Source: Oreohelix idahoensis (lineage: Eukaryota > Mollusca > Gastropoda > Stylommatophora > Oreohelicidae). Taken from it: a stretch of DNA of 64,000 nt. A model generated the notes under the pieces. It saw only the letters and a program-made list of their open reading frames with translations, made no database searches and had not been told where the DNA came from. Each line of letters begins with the position of its first letter. Within the stretch, counting starts at the first letter, position 1. The position numbers and the translations under genes are program-made. This document shows positions 9,366-19,599 of the stretch, piece after piece. Where the stretch lies: the NCBI GenBank assembly GCA_024509875.1, contig JAMPIV010005815.1:248001-312000 (forward strand), given 5' to 3'.

Positions 9366-9941
9366 TGTAAGGGTAGTAGGAGGCGACCCATGGCACAGAG
9401 AAAGCCTACAAGGTTGAGGTGCTACAATTGTGGAGAGTTCTCAGTCCACATGGCAGCCAAATGCCCTCAAGGCCCGCTTCCGAAACGATGCTTTAAGGGC
9501 AAGTCCACAGAACATTTGATATTCTCCTGTCCCGCAAGGAGCTCTTTCCTTAAACGTAGTGCCACAACTAGGTTGCCTTTGGGGTGCAAGCCAAGAGATG
9601 GCCATGACAACTGTCACCTTAAGGGCGCCGAGAAAACTGGTCGTCATTTAGGGGAGGAAACTCGTCCTAAGCAGATAAGAGGGAATGCACATCGATGTTC
9701 AGAAGAGGAAACTCACCTAAAGCAGATTGTGGGGAATGTAAGCCACCGTCCACACAAAACGAGTGTAAAACACGTTAGAAGCAATCCCTCGCCAAGGTCG
9801 ACAGCTGCATGCACTGACAAGAAGAAGTCACAAGCAAGCAGCGACACTGCACATGTAGACGAATCTTCCAAACCACAGCAACTGCCAGCCCAAGAACGTA
9901 CGACTATGACGGCCCCCAGCCGGGTTGTCCCTATTACATAA
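9366..9941 (+). CDS. LIN28-like tandem CCHC knuckles, in-frame continuation
   Basis: Same reading phase as the preceding ORF; only the TAA at 9363-9365 intervenes. The first in-frame ATG is 9390 (183 codons). Knuckle 1 (9420-9464) is CYNCGEFSVHMAAKC with all four ligands. Then comes a PLPKRC linker and knuckle 2 (9489-9530), CFKGKSTEHLIFSC, in which the second ligand Cys is Gly. The arrangement cold-shock domain, basic GSRRRP-type linker, RCYNCGEF knuckle, short Pro linker and second knuckle is the LIN28 order. The remaining C-terminal region of about 110 residues is basic, Ser/His/Lys-rich and unrecognised. It could be made by stop readthrough, by reinitiation, or not at all if the copy is dead. 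Confidence 0.82.
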   Translation, partial: CKGSRRRPMAQRKPTRLRCYNCGEFSVHMAAKCPQGPLPKRCFKGKSTEHLIFSCPARSSFLKRSATTRLPLGCKPRDGHDNCHLKGAEKTGRHLGEETRPKQIRGNAHRCSEEETHLKQIVGNVSHRPHKTSVKHVRSNPSPRSTAACTDKKKSQASSDTAHVDESSKPQQLPAQERTTMTAPSRVVPIT

Positions 9942-10039
9942 TCTGAGCCCAAAGCATTGCCGCTCAGAAAGAATCAGGCGCAGCGCCAACGGCACAGAGT
10001 AGGGTGTGGGGACCACAACATCTTCAGGAGGGTGATATG
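9942..10039 (+). promoter_or_regulatory. Short 3' internal region with purine-rich tract
   Basis: About 98 bp between the knuckle ORF and the 3' LTR, where a full element would carry pol. It ends CTTCAGGAGGGTGATATG next to the LTR start TGATGGGG. The AGGAGGG run is the only candidate plus-strand primer (polypurine tract). Confidence 0.5.
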
Positions 10040-11820
10040 TGATGGGGCCATAATAAACGCCCCAAAATCTTCGTGAAGTTCATATTTGTGTTTTCGCTTC
10101 TTCTAGAGCACCCATCGCGTGTGTTATTTGCGGGGCCCAATTACTACTCGGGCGCACTAAGTTGAGGGATTAGCCCTAGCGGCCTATATAAAGAAGTGCC
10201 TGGCCAGCATACGCCTTTTTCTTCGTCAGTCGCTCTAAAGAAACCAGAGTCGATCTGTAGATGCCTTGAACACGTAAGTTAATTTAGGTAGAAGGTGATT
10301 CCTCAACATTTCAGTCTATAGTGTTAGAAAGAATATAGGGATGTAGGTCTGCCACCTATTTGGTATCATGTTTAACGAAATAAATAAATGTGTTTCCTGA
10401 TATTTCTTTTAGGACATTTGAGTTAGTTTTGAAGTGATAGATTAGTGGATAGATTTTATTAGGCACGTTAAGTCCAGATCACAGCTGTTAGAATTTAGTA
10501 GCAATCATTTTATTCATTAGACCGGGCAAGAAAAGTGAATATAGTAGGAACCTATTTCATTCATGAGGCCGGGCAGAAAAGCAGTCTACTACTAATATTA
10601 ACTGTTGGCAAGATGGCAGCCAGGGCTACGTGTTAAATGTGCATAAAGTTGGCACCTGTGAGTCGACAATAACACGCTTAGTTACCACGTGTTATAGGCC
10701 TAATATGTTATGCTATTTTATATTGGGTGAATTGACAAGTGGGTGAAGGCAGGTTAATGTAATTTTCTTCAGTAATGGAAGAGATAGTTTAGGTTAAAGT
10801 TTATTTCACGATAACTGTGTTATTGTGTCAGTCGACGTTAGTTACACCTGGTTGTGTACAGTATATAGTTTTCGTGTTAAATTTCCTTTAGGTGATGTAT
10901 TTAGTTCTAGTTATTAATATGCCTTGTAAATATTATACCCCTACTTTTGGTACGTGGAGCACGTTTGAGACATAAACGTTCCTGTATGCTCCTTGCGGAG
11001 CATGGCGACACCAGTGTGGCTGAATCCATCAGAAGCCTGCACGAATCATTTATATGCTATGGCAGTGATTTGTTTTTGTAACAATGTGTTTTATATGATG
11101 AGTTCCCAATCTCATCAGTCGGCATATACGACATGTTTCAGAGTGCAGAGACGAATATTGATATGGATCAGTTTCGAGGTGGTGATGTATGCTCATTAAT
11201 AAGAGTATTCGTTGTACATATCGTTGAATATAATTCTATGTCCATTTTATTATTATTTAATTATTGTTATGTGTAGAATGGTTTGTGAGAGCACATGGAC
11301 TCACTTGGAGATATATATTTCTCTTTTCGCTCCTTATGGGGCCACCAATGTGGCTGGCATCCACATGAAGCCCTCACAAGGTATTCATATGCTCATGCAG
11401 TAGTGGTTTCGGTAGCAATCTGTGTTACATGGTGAGATTGCCAGCCTCATGAACAACACCATACTAGTCTCATTGGACGACATGTGTGTGTGTGTGTATG
11501 TGTGTGTGACAGTTGGGAGTGTCAGGTGGCGTGAAAGGACTGTTTGGCAGGTGAGAGTATCGTTTCCCATTAATTATTTATTATGAATTTAACTAGTCAG
11601 TGCTTTGTTTGCGTTTCAGATTAGCAATTGTGCACTGGCTGGGTGTTTTGTTTGTTTAGTGTTTGCTTTTTTATGCGTTTTGTCACTGAATGGGTTGTAT
11701 CAATAAATACAGCCCTGCCTTAGAATCAAGAGTTTTATTGTTGTTCGGATCGGTTGCGAGTGTGCAAGAAAGTGATCACATATCACAACAGCATCATCAT
11801 CTCTCGCCCACCGTATCACA
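10040..11820 (+). repeat. 3' LTR of the LIN28-like element
   Basis: It is 1781 bp, TGATGGGG...TATCACA, collinear with the 5' LTR and carrying the intact empty site of the RTE-A insertion. It has a TATA box at 10185-10192 and AATAAA at 10378-10387 and 11702-11707. It holds about 250 bp (10430-10675) missing from the 5' LTR; GAGTTA/TTAGTTA sequences at both ends suggest an indel between short repeats. The two GGAGC hairpin-like motifs of the 5' LTR are found here as GCTCCTTGCGGAGC (10988-11001) and an altered form near 11329. Confidence 0.93.
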
Positions 11821-11826
11821 CATTTA

Positions 11827-13014
11827 TAAAATGTCATAATCAAATTTAAGTATGTTAAAAAAAAACAAAAAGCATATACGAAAGGAATGAAAAAATGGTA
11901 AAAAAAGAAGAACAAACAAAATCCAAACCATCCATACATAAATTTAGACAATGATTTGAAACATAATCAAAATTAGTGTGGCATATAATAAGAACTTGTG
12001 AAGTATTCGAACAGTCTGCTGTTGAATAGTTAGCGACTTGACGTGTTATCAGCGTATGCGGAAAATTTTATCAGAGTTGAGCGGCTCTGAGTCCCACAAC
12101 ATAGACTGTTGCAGGAGAGCCAGGGGCGGATTATCCATTTGGCTGAAGCTTTGGGGCCCGGAGCGCTTGAGGGCCCGAGCATAAGTTTAAAAAACAAATT
12201 AAAAAATTTAAAATTGCATAGATTTATGAACAAGAAGAAAATGTTTGCACTTTGCAATCGCACTCATACCGTTTTAAAAAGATAGTAAAAACAAAAATAA
12301 AGCTTAAAAGACATAATGCTCCCCGGCAAAATCGTAATGGCGCAAGAACTTTATGCTGTACTATAACTTTATTGCGCCTGCGTGCTACGCTAGAAATTTG
12401 GTATTGATCATTAGTATTGATCGTTATTTAAAAAAAAAATCATTACTAATAAAAGAGGTAAGCAGTGCTAACAGATTAACATACAAGTATATTAATAATA
12501 CTAGTATATACCATCACCATGCCAAGGAGTTTCAGAACAAATATTAAATTTATTCCCTATTAGATGAAAAGGGCACACAAAAAAAAAAGAAAAAAGAAAG
12601 CATAGAGGCCCTTCTTCGCTTAATCCTGCCGTGAGGAGAGTGAAGGCTAATGGCAATGATATTTTATTTAAGCCTAAAAAAACAATTGAAAAAAACCGGA
12701 AACACGACATTAATGTTTTAACGAAAGAGAAAACAAGAGATTTAAAAAACGATTATGTAACAGATCAGATTAATGTTATAACGAAATAGAACAAAATGAG
12801 ATTTAAAAAACAGGATTATATGATAAATAAGATTAATGTTAAAATGAAAGACTAAACACCAGATTTAATATAAAGATTATGTGATAGATAAGATTAATCT
12901 TACAACAGAAGATGATGCAGAACAATTGTAATGATATGATGTTGATGGTGACGACTTTATTTATAATATTAACAATGTCAGCTTGTTCGTCTAAAATTGA
13001 TTCGTTCATTCATT
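11827..13014. other. AT-rich intron sequence with a possible hAT-like terminus
   Basis: Low-complexity A-rich sequence without genes. At 12121 the motif CAGGGGCGGATTATCC followed by GGGGCCCGGAGCGC resembles the start of some hAT-superfamily inverted repeats. I could not locate a matching second end or an 8-bp duplication, so this is only a suggestion. Confidence 0.4.
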
Positions 13015-13320
13015 TTCAGACAGATCCCTGCCGAGCATAAGCGTTCAACAACTTCACGTCGAGCCGTGCCATCCATAAGCTATCCTTGCGAGGTCTTTCT
13101 TTTTATCATTTCTTTATCCCTTTGAAGTTTACCTCCATCTGTCTTCCTGGTGTGTTTTTTAGTCTCCTCTAATGTCCAGATTCCTGGAATTTCTGAATAA
13201 GGACTGTAGTGTAATGCTATGAGCTAGTTTCCTTAATGTGTGTCGTATCCAGCGCCGACGTCAAAGTCTCACCTTTTGTTCTGCTTGCCTTTGTCTCTTT
13301 CTATCTATCAGCTCCAAATT
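13015..13320 (-). mobile_element. LINE-B 3' fragment
   Basis: The reverse complement matches the terminal part of LINE-B: the GATACGACACACATTAAGG region corresponds to the GATAAGACACACATTGAGG region near 18723, followed by the AAACACACC and GGATGGCACG segments. The end is a GAAT/GAAC-type tail near 13010. It is degenerate and 5'-truncated. Confidence 0.75.
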
Positions 13321-13435
13321 AATGACCCTTTTATGTCATTTTAATTTACTATTCAGCCCTAGCATCAGTTTGTGAAAGTTTGTATTTTTTTGTCATTTTT
13401 AGGAGATTCTAATAACACAATAATTAGGATAACTT

Positions 13436-14215
13436 ACTTACTTACTTACTTACTTAGTCGTTCCCCTTCTACCGTGAGGTGTAGAGGTTTGGAAGAGAGA
13501 GCTCCAGACTATCCTATCGGCTGTCTTCCTCCTGGCCTGGTTCCATTCTAGTCCTCGGTCCTTCAAAGATTGTCTAATGTTGTCCTCCCAGCGAACTCTG
13601 GGTCGTCCTCGGGGTCTGGATCCCTGGCTCTTTGTTTCCCATGCTTGTCGTGGTAGCCGATCTTCTCCCATTCTGCAAGGCCAAATCATCTTAGTTGGGA
13701 CTGTTCTACTTGGGTCTGCAGGGGGTGGGATTTAAGGCCTTGACGTATCGTCTGGTTGCGGACCATGTCTCTTCTTGTTACTTCAACCACCTTCCTCAGA
13801 TACCTCGTTTCTGAGGTTTGGATTTGGCTTTTATGGGTTGTAGTCATTGCCCATGACTCGCATCCATATGTCAAGACTGGGACATAGGTGGAGCGGTATA
13901 CAGCCATCTTCGTTTTCTTACCAACCTCTCTCTTGCTGAGGAATCCTCGATTTATGGCCTGAAAAAGTCTCCCAGCTGCTGCTTTTCGAGTGGCCAACTC
14001 TTCTTTGATGCCTCCCTTTCGGTCTATAATAGCTCCGAGATATTTAAAGTGGTCGACCTGCTCCAGGACCTGTTCTCCCAGCTTAATCTGATGTCTTCTT
14101 TCTCCTCGTGATATCACCATGGATTTTGTTTTAGAGCTACTTATGACTATCCCTCTCTTCTCCAGCTCTTCCTTCCAGACTTGCAGGTTGGATTGGAGAT
14201 AATTATGATAACAAG
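13436..14215 (-). pseudogene. LINE-C reverse transcriptase C-terminal part
   Basis: Two minus-strand segments (14120-13686 and 13689-13450) together read as a LINE RT C-terminal region: VDHFKYLGAIIDRKGGI, TYVPVLTYGCESW, then RLPRQAWETKSQGSRPRGRP and a basic tail ending RRGTTK. They are in different frames, so there is at least one frameshift near 13688. The element ends in a (TTAC)n/(AAGT)n tail at 13436-13456. The family uses an APE-type endonuclease in related elements, but that part is absent here. A shorter copy of the same family lies at 20163-20519. Confidence 0.85.
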
Positions 14216-14547
14216 GCAGAGTAATTATATCTCATGAATATGTTTTTCTTTTCTATTAGCCAAACTCAAGATTTGGACACTTCAGACAATGCGGATTACC
14301 AGACATCACAACTTAATACACTCTATCAGTGGTAAACACGAATGGGGCGCGTCTCACGAAAGGAAAATGAAGCAAGTAAAGGTCAAAGCAAAAAGCTGTG
14401 AATGAAAAAATGCAATTACTGACGGCGATCACATTTAGACAGCTACAGTATTTTGGTCATATAACAAGTGAACGATAGACATGTTTTACGGTATACACGT
14501 TTATTTTTTTTTTTTAAATGGACTAATAATGGAAATGTCTGTGCCCT
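14216..14547. other. Intron sequence, possible small LINE remnant
   Basis: Unassigned sequence. A short stretch near 14410-14462 could read as the RQLQYFGHI motif of LINE C-termini on the plus strand, too short to classify. Confidence 0.35.
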
Positions 14548-14958
14548 ATTTACAATTTCGTGTACATCCCTAAGTTCTGTGATTCTGTTCACAATTTCGT
14601 GTACATCACTAAGTTATGTGATTCTGTTCACAATTTCGTGTACATCACTAAGTTATGTGATTCTGTTCACAACTTCCTGTATATCACTAAGTTCTGTGAT
14701 TCTGTTCACAATTTCGTATACATCACTAAGTTCTGTGATTCTGTTTACAGTTTCGTGTACATCACTAAGTTCTGTGATTCTGTTCATAACTTCGTGTACA
14801 TCACTATGTTCTGTGATTCTGTTCACAATTTCTTGTACATCCCTAAGTTCTGTGATTCTGTTCATAATTTCGTGTACATCACTAAGTTCTGTGATTCTGT
14901 TCACAATTTCGTGTAAATCACTAAGTTCTGTGCTTCTGTTCACACGTACGGTGTACAA
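14548..14958. repeat. 39-bp minisatellite, about 10 copies
   Basis: The unit includes GTTCTGTGATTCTGTTCACA plus AATTTCGTGTACATCACTAA. Since 39 is divisible by three and the unit lacks stops, frames stay open on both strands; the minus frame reads as a 13-residue repeat ELSDVHEIVNRIT. No start, splice or codon-use signal supports translation. Confidence 0.95.
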
Positions 14959-15099
14959 CGTCACCAAGTTATGTGACACTTTTACAACTTTACTCTTGTA
15001 AACAATTATATGACTTTTTGGGTTCTAGTTTTCGTATGGCGGTCCAGAGACAGGTACCTCGAGGTTTTTTTTTCTTCAAATTTGGTAGTTTAAAATGTA
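14959..15099. other. Intron sequence
   Basis: Short spacer after the 39-bp array; no feature seen. Confidence 0.4.
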
Positions 15100-15395
15100 C
15101 CATGTTAGAAGGTTGTGTGCAAAATATCAGCTTCCTGGGTCATCTGAAAACTTGTCAGCCAATGGATCAAAGATTTGAAGCATCCAAAGAACACTCAGGG
15201 GCCAGAGAGGCAGAGGCAGACCAAGAAACACATGGAGAAGAGAACTGGAAACAGGTGAAAATGATTAGAAGAACGTGGAAGGAACTTGAGATGAGGGCAC
15301 GTGACAGGAGGACTTGGCATGTGTTTGTTGAAGGCCTATGCTCCTTTGGGAGTGAAGGGTTATGAATGAATGAGTCAATGAAAGAACAAACATAT
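15100..15395 (+). mobile_element. LINE-B 3' fragment
   Basis: It contains the AGAGGCAGAGGCAGACCAAG, AGAAGAGAACTGGAAACAG and GTGACAGGAGGACTTGGCAT blocks of LINE-B and its 3' end GAAGGCCTATGCTCC, followed by an ATGA-type tail (ATGAATGAATGAG). It is 5'-truncated with no intact coding sequence. It lies just inside the intron after the exon at 15693-15836. Confidence 0.85.
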
Positions 15396-15692
15396 TAAAT
15401 TAAATAAAACCGTTTACAACGACATAATACCTTAGCTGTCGACTATAACGGAAGAAAGAGTTAACGGCAAACAAGCACGATGAAGATTGCGCTTTAAATG
15501 GTAATAGAAAGACAGGAAAGAGTCTAGCAGAGTGTACATGACGGCATCGAACAGCAGACGTTAGAGAAATACTGCAGCAGACCTTCAGACGGCAGCAGTT
15601 ATTAATGATGATATTACCAGAGGTAAAACATAACTTGTAAACTACTTCAAAACAATACAAATAAATAAATAAACACAGAAACAAATGTGTAC

Positions 15693-15836
15693 CGGGATTG
15701 TTGAGGTGAACTCTGAGCCAGGTAAACCAGTACGAGTTATCTAACATGACTGTCACTGAGCCAGTACTTGTAGAAGTTATACATGTGTTATCGTCACCAT
15801 CTGTTAGAGTTGGTAATCTGTTGTAGGCTAGATCCG
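15693..15836 (-). CDS. Exon: first half of a divergent FTP-like domain
   Basis: The exon is 144 bp (48 codons), phase 1 at both ends, with acceptor TTATCCTTTGACAG and donor CCCG|GTACAC (weak). The peptide ADLAYNRLPTLTDGDDNTC, then VTVMLDNSYWFTWLRVHLNN, fits the N-terminal half of a galactose-binding/FTP-like module, with a DGDDNTC core in place of the canonical AVDGNT. It follows the EGF-like exon (20945-21079) and precedes 3166-3348. EGF, divergent FTP, canonical FTP is a layout I associate with molluscan surface receptors, some of which are tyrosine-phosphatase receptors; no catalytic exon is in this window. Confidence 0.8.
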
Positions 15837-16199
15837 CTGTCAAAGGATAAACAAGTAGTCGTCACTGTACATAACTAAAAACAAACGAATACAACAATAT
15901 AACAATGAATAATTCATGAACGAATAACTGATTTTATGGAGATTGGAATGCGTTTTGGTTAAGAAACTTTCAAGGAATCACATGGAATATAGATATATTG
16001 TTTTTATCGTCGTATAATCAAGTATGAAAATCACGAAACCAGAATCACCAGTAGCAACAGCAGAATCAACAATAAGTGAAGTAATGTCAGTAACAAAACC
16101 AGTCAAAACAGTTGCAACAACAATATAAAGTGCAGTAAAAAAACAGGTAGCAATAAAAGAAAAAATAAGATAATACAACAGAGTACTGTGTGAGCTGGC

Positions 16200-16735
16200 T
16201 GCTTCAACAGACCTGGCAAGGGTGAAGGCGAACAGCAAAGTCGGACCGTGTACCGCAAATACGCACTTTCTGAGAGTAGGAAAGTCTGCACAGCTGAAAC
16301 CAAGTAAACCAAGCAAAAGTTTACCATCTATTCTTGTGTGTGCAGATGACTGGGAGATGGCAGTAGATCTACCTGGGCGAGGGACATATTCAGAAAGTAT
16401 CAGACGATCTCGAACATGGCCATATATATTACTATATTCCTCATCAACGCACCACATAAAAATGATTGACCTGACTGTGCCGTTTTAATCCAGATTTGAC
16501 AAGCAACACTCGTTAAAAATGGCCAAGTATAATGATCTGGTCACTGACTTGAAACATGACTGGTTCACTGCAAGGGTCATGGCTGTTGAGGTAGGAGCAA
16601 GAGGTCTCGTGACTGCTTCAATAAATGATTTACCGAAACTGAAATGACAGTCAAGATCAAGGGCACTTATGTGACTAAGTGAAACTGCGGAAAGGGCATC
16701 GTGCTAGCTGTGGAACAACCACAACGGGCTATGGA
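16200..16735 (+). pseudogene. Retrotransposon restriction-like endonuclease C-terminus, degenerate
   Basis: The plus-strand reading gives DDWEMAVDLPGRGTY, then SRTWPYILLYSSSTHHIKMI directly followed by DLTVPF, and after an in-frame stop KMAKYNDLV, VEVGARGLV and SETAERASCWLW. This matches the conserved C-terminal block of LINE-like or polymerase-related retroelements with a PD-(D/E)xK nuclease, where RPDIVLW and ELTVPWE-type motifs carry the catalytic residues. Here the expected Asp after Pro is Tyr and the Glu is Asp, so the nuclease is inactive. The 5' portion is missing and it abuts an RTE-A fragment at 16740. Confidence 0.7.
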
Positions 16736-16739
16736 ATTT

Positions 16740-16888
16740 AGGACATTAAATCCAGACAGCAGAACAAGCAAAGACATCAAAAACAGAATGAATAAAGAGA
16801 GAACAGCCTTTGCTAGCCTAAACAACATCTGAAAGTCCTCTCAGTACTGTACAAACACTAAATTAAGATTATATGAGAGCTATGTACT
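16740..16888 (+). mobile_element. RTE-A internal fragment
   Basis: The translated block NPDSRTSKDIKNRMNKERTA and following SLNNI corresponds to the RT C-terminal region of the RTE-A copy at 5400-5300 (minus strand), DTNNRMNKARTAFFSLNNIW. A stop replaces the Trp codon after SLNNI. Confidence 0.8.
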
Positions 16889-16904
16889 GTTTCACCCGTG
16901 TGTT

Positions 16905-18940
16905 ACCGAGGCCCGAAAGGGGTGCAAATAATAATAACACTGTACCCTACCATGCATGTCGTAAAAAGAGACTAAGGAGAGTTGGGCATGGGGCTGGTTA
17001 CCCCAACTCGTAAAAAAACGTTCTACCAAAAAACGTCAACAAACATGGACAAGTCAAATACAGAATATGTATCAACGCAGCCGCCCAAGACAGAAGAAGA
17101 TCCTCTGGAAAGGAGGCGCATGAAGCAACCTAGAGAAAGCCGAAAGGAGTCTGGGTTGCCGACTAACCTTTTTTCGTCTCGTAATATCTCCAGGATTGGC
17201 ACCTGGAGTGTTCGCACTCTGTGTGAACAAGGAAAAACTGCACAGGTAGCAGCAGAAATGACTAATTACAGGATTGATATAATGGGTCTCTGCGAGACAC
17301 GGTGGAAAGGCATAGAGAAAAGGAGATTGATCACAGGAGAAATGGTGTTGTCCTCATGACATGAGGAGGAAAGAGTCCACCACAGTAAAGGGGTGGCTCT
17401 AATTCTGTCTAAGGAAGCATAGAAAGCACTTATATAATGGGAAGCAATGGGACCCCGAATTATAACAGTAAGATTTAAATCAGCCAAAATGAAAGTACAT
17501 ATTAACATCAACCAGTGTTATGCACCAACAAATTAAAAAGAAGAAACTTAGAAAGAAGACTTTTACACAAGACTGCAAAATGTCTTTGACAATAAGATAA
17601 GAAATGACATCACAATTTTGATGGGGGAACCTAAACGTGAAAATAGGAACAGACAACACTGGCTTTGAAGAAATCATGGGAAACATGGATTAGGTATGAT
17701 GAACGAGAATGAGGAAAAACTAGCAAACTTCTGTGCTTCAAATCAACTAGCTATAGGAGGAAGCATATTTCCACATAAAAAGAATACATAAAGCAACATG
17801 GATATCATCAGACCACAGAACTGAGAATCAGATTGATCACATATGCATAAGAAAGAAGTTTAGGTCATCATTGCATAATGTGAAAGTATGTAGAGGAGCA
17901 GATGTTGTATCAGACCACCATCTTCTGTTGGCTTAAATACAATTTAAAATAAAGAAATTTACAACATGAAGATCATTTACTTAATAAAGAAGACCTATGA
18001 AGACATGACATGCAGAGTTCTTCATGAAGGACAACTTACAGAACCGTTTAGGATTAGAACTGTAGTGAGACAGGGATGTCTGTTGTCTCCATTTCTTTTC
18101 TTACTAACAATAGATTGGGCTATGAAAACATTGAGATCACACGACAGAAATCGAATCCAGTGGAATCTGACTAAACAGCTTGATGATCTGGATTTTGTAA
18201 ATGACTTAGCTCTTCTCTCACATAACAATAATCAGGTGCAAGAGAAAATAAAAATTCTCGATGAGAGGTCGCAACAAGTGGGCCTGAAAATACACAGGGA
18301 AAATACAAAGATTATTAGAATACATGCAAGAAATGATAAGGTTAAACTTGAAGAAACACCACTAAAAGATGTAGAATCGTACACATATCTTGGAAGTAAT
18401 ATAGGCAAAGTTGGAGGGACAGACAGTGATATCAAAATAAGAATACAAAAAGCAAGAGGAGGTTTCAGTGCATTTTCAAGAGAAATCAAGTCCAACACGA
18501 AAATAAGAATCTTAAACTCAAATGTCAAGTCAGCCCTATTGTATGGCTCTGAGACATTGAGAACAACAAAAACAACAACCAAAAAGCTACAGACTTTTAT
18601 AAACGGGTGCTTGCGTAGAATAGAAGGACTGAAATGGTATGACAAAGTCACAAATGTGGAACTGATGACAAGAACCAGTCAAGTGCCAGTGGAACAAGAG
18701 ATGAGAAGTAGACGCTGGCGATGGATAAGACACACATTGAGGAAACTTGTTGATAGCATTACAAGGCAGTCCTTGTTCTGGAATCCCCAGGGAAAGAGAG
18801 GCAGAGGTAGACCAAAAAACACACGGAGAAGAGAACTGGAAACAGAGGTGAAAATGATGAGGAAAACATGGAAAGAACTTGAGCGGATGGCACAGGACAG
18901 GAAGACTTGGCATGTGTTTGTTATTATTAGGCACTGCCCA
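16905..18940 (+). pseudogene. LINE-B copy with endonuclease and RT halves, internally deleted
   Basis: The N-terminal frame (16982-17359) reads a Lys-rich leader then an APE-type endonuclease start, RIGTWSVRTLCEQGKTAQVA and LCETRWKG, continuing with stops to about 17935 (CYAPTN, DHHLLLA). At about 17940-17965 it jumps to the RT palm, so the fingers region is missing. The long frame 17966-18940 gives RQGCLLSPFLFLLTIDWAMK, the catalytic block LDDLDFVNDLALLSH, ESYTYLGSNIG, ALLYGSETLR and a basic C-terminus GKRGRGRPKNTRRREL. The second catalytic motif, normally ending ADD, is VND, so a metal-binding Asp is Asn: inactive. The frame runs on into unrelated sequence to 19162. Confidence 0.9.
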
Positions 18941-19599
18941 CAATGCCACAGACTGTACAACACATCTGGAACACCACATTCAGATAAAATGTCCTCGGAC
19001 GCCTGGCATAGACGACTTCTACATATTTATTCACGTAATACATTAAATTCCATAATACGACACATTCTAAAACAGATCAAAATATGTACGTCAATGTTAG
19101 CCAATAAGAACACTTGGCCCTTCAAAAACCTGCTAATGATTTCTAGTATAAAATATAATTAATTATGTGCAGATTGCACACGTAAGTTTGTCACTGACTT
19201 GTAACTAACGAATTGGCTAGCTGAGCCTCTGTTCACGTTGAGATATACAAAATCAATAATTAATCCTCATATGTGAACAGAATGGCATGAGCCACACACA
19301 TACACCTCCAGAGGGAAAAAACGCCCCTGGTTCGCTCCAAAGCGAAAATCACACTGAATGTTCCTTTGTTCTACCAACGTCGTCAAAAAAGATACACGAT
19401 CGTTGTGAACAGTCGTTAACCCACGACTTTGTGAGCCGTCATGTGGTGACTGTTTACGAATACTACTATCAGCCCTTCTCGTTTGTGTTAAAACATCAAC
19501 AATCATCGTCAACAATCGTATGTGAACATGTGTTCATAGTTGAGAGGGTGTTTCGAGGTGCAAAAACTTCGATATCAAAATAACCAAAACACAGAAGCT
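18941..19599. other. Unassigned intron sequence
   Basis: The LINE-B frame reads through to a stop at 19160 in sequence I cannot relate to the LINE. The ATGTGAACA-type words near 19270, 19460 and 19525 might be remnants of inverted repeats. No gene is supported. Confidence 0.35.

Larger units (their letters stand above)
4201..11826 (+). mobile_element. Non-autonomous LTR retroelement carrying a Gag/LIN28-like ORF
   Basis: The complete element is 4207-11820, flanked by a 6-bp target duplication CATTTA (4201-4206 and 11821-11826). Both LTRs begin TGATGGGG and end TATCACA, i.e. TG...CA. Internal sequence is only 1717 bp (8323-10039). It holds a TGG-starting primer-binding-like site directly after the 5' LTR, a Gag-like ORF fused to LIN28-like domains, and a short purine run before the 3' LTR. 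There is no protease, reverse transcriptase, RNase H or integrase, so movement would need a helper element. The LTR pair differs by substitutions, a 250-bp indel, a short duplication and a nested RTE insertion, so the copy is not recent. Confidence 0.93.

Noticed and set aside
9390..9530. Zinc knuckles as an ordinary retroviral-type nucleocapsid
   Set aside because: The RCYNCGEF motif, the Pro-containing linker and the cold-shock domain in the same phase immediately upstream fit LIN28 better than a generic Gag nucleocapsid. I keep the alternative open and give a test in the findings.
12121..12190. Complete hAT element
   Set aside because: Only one possible terminus was seen. No second inverted repeat, 8-bp duplication or transposase was found.
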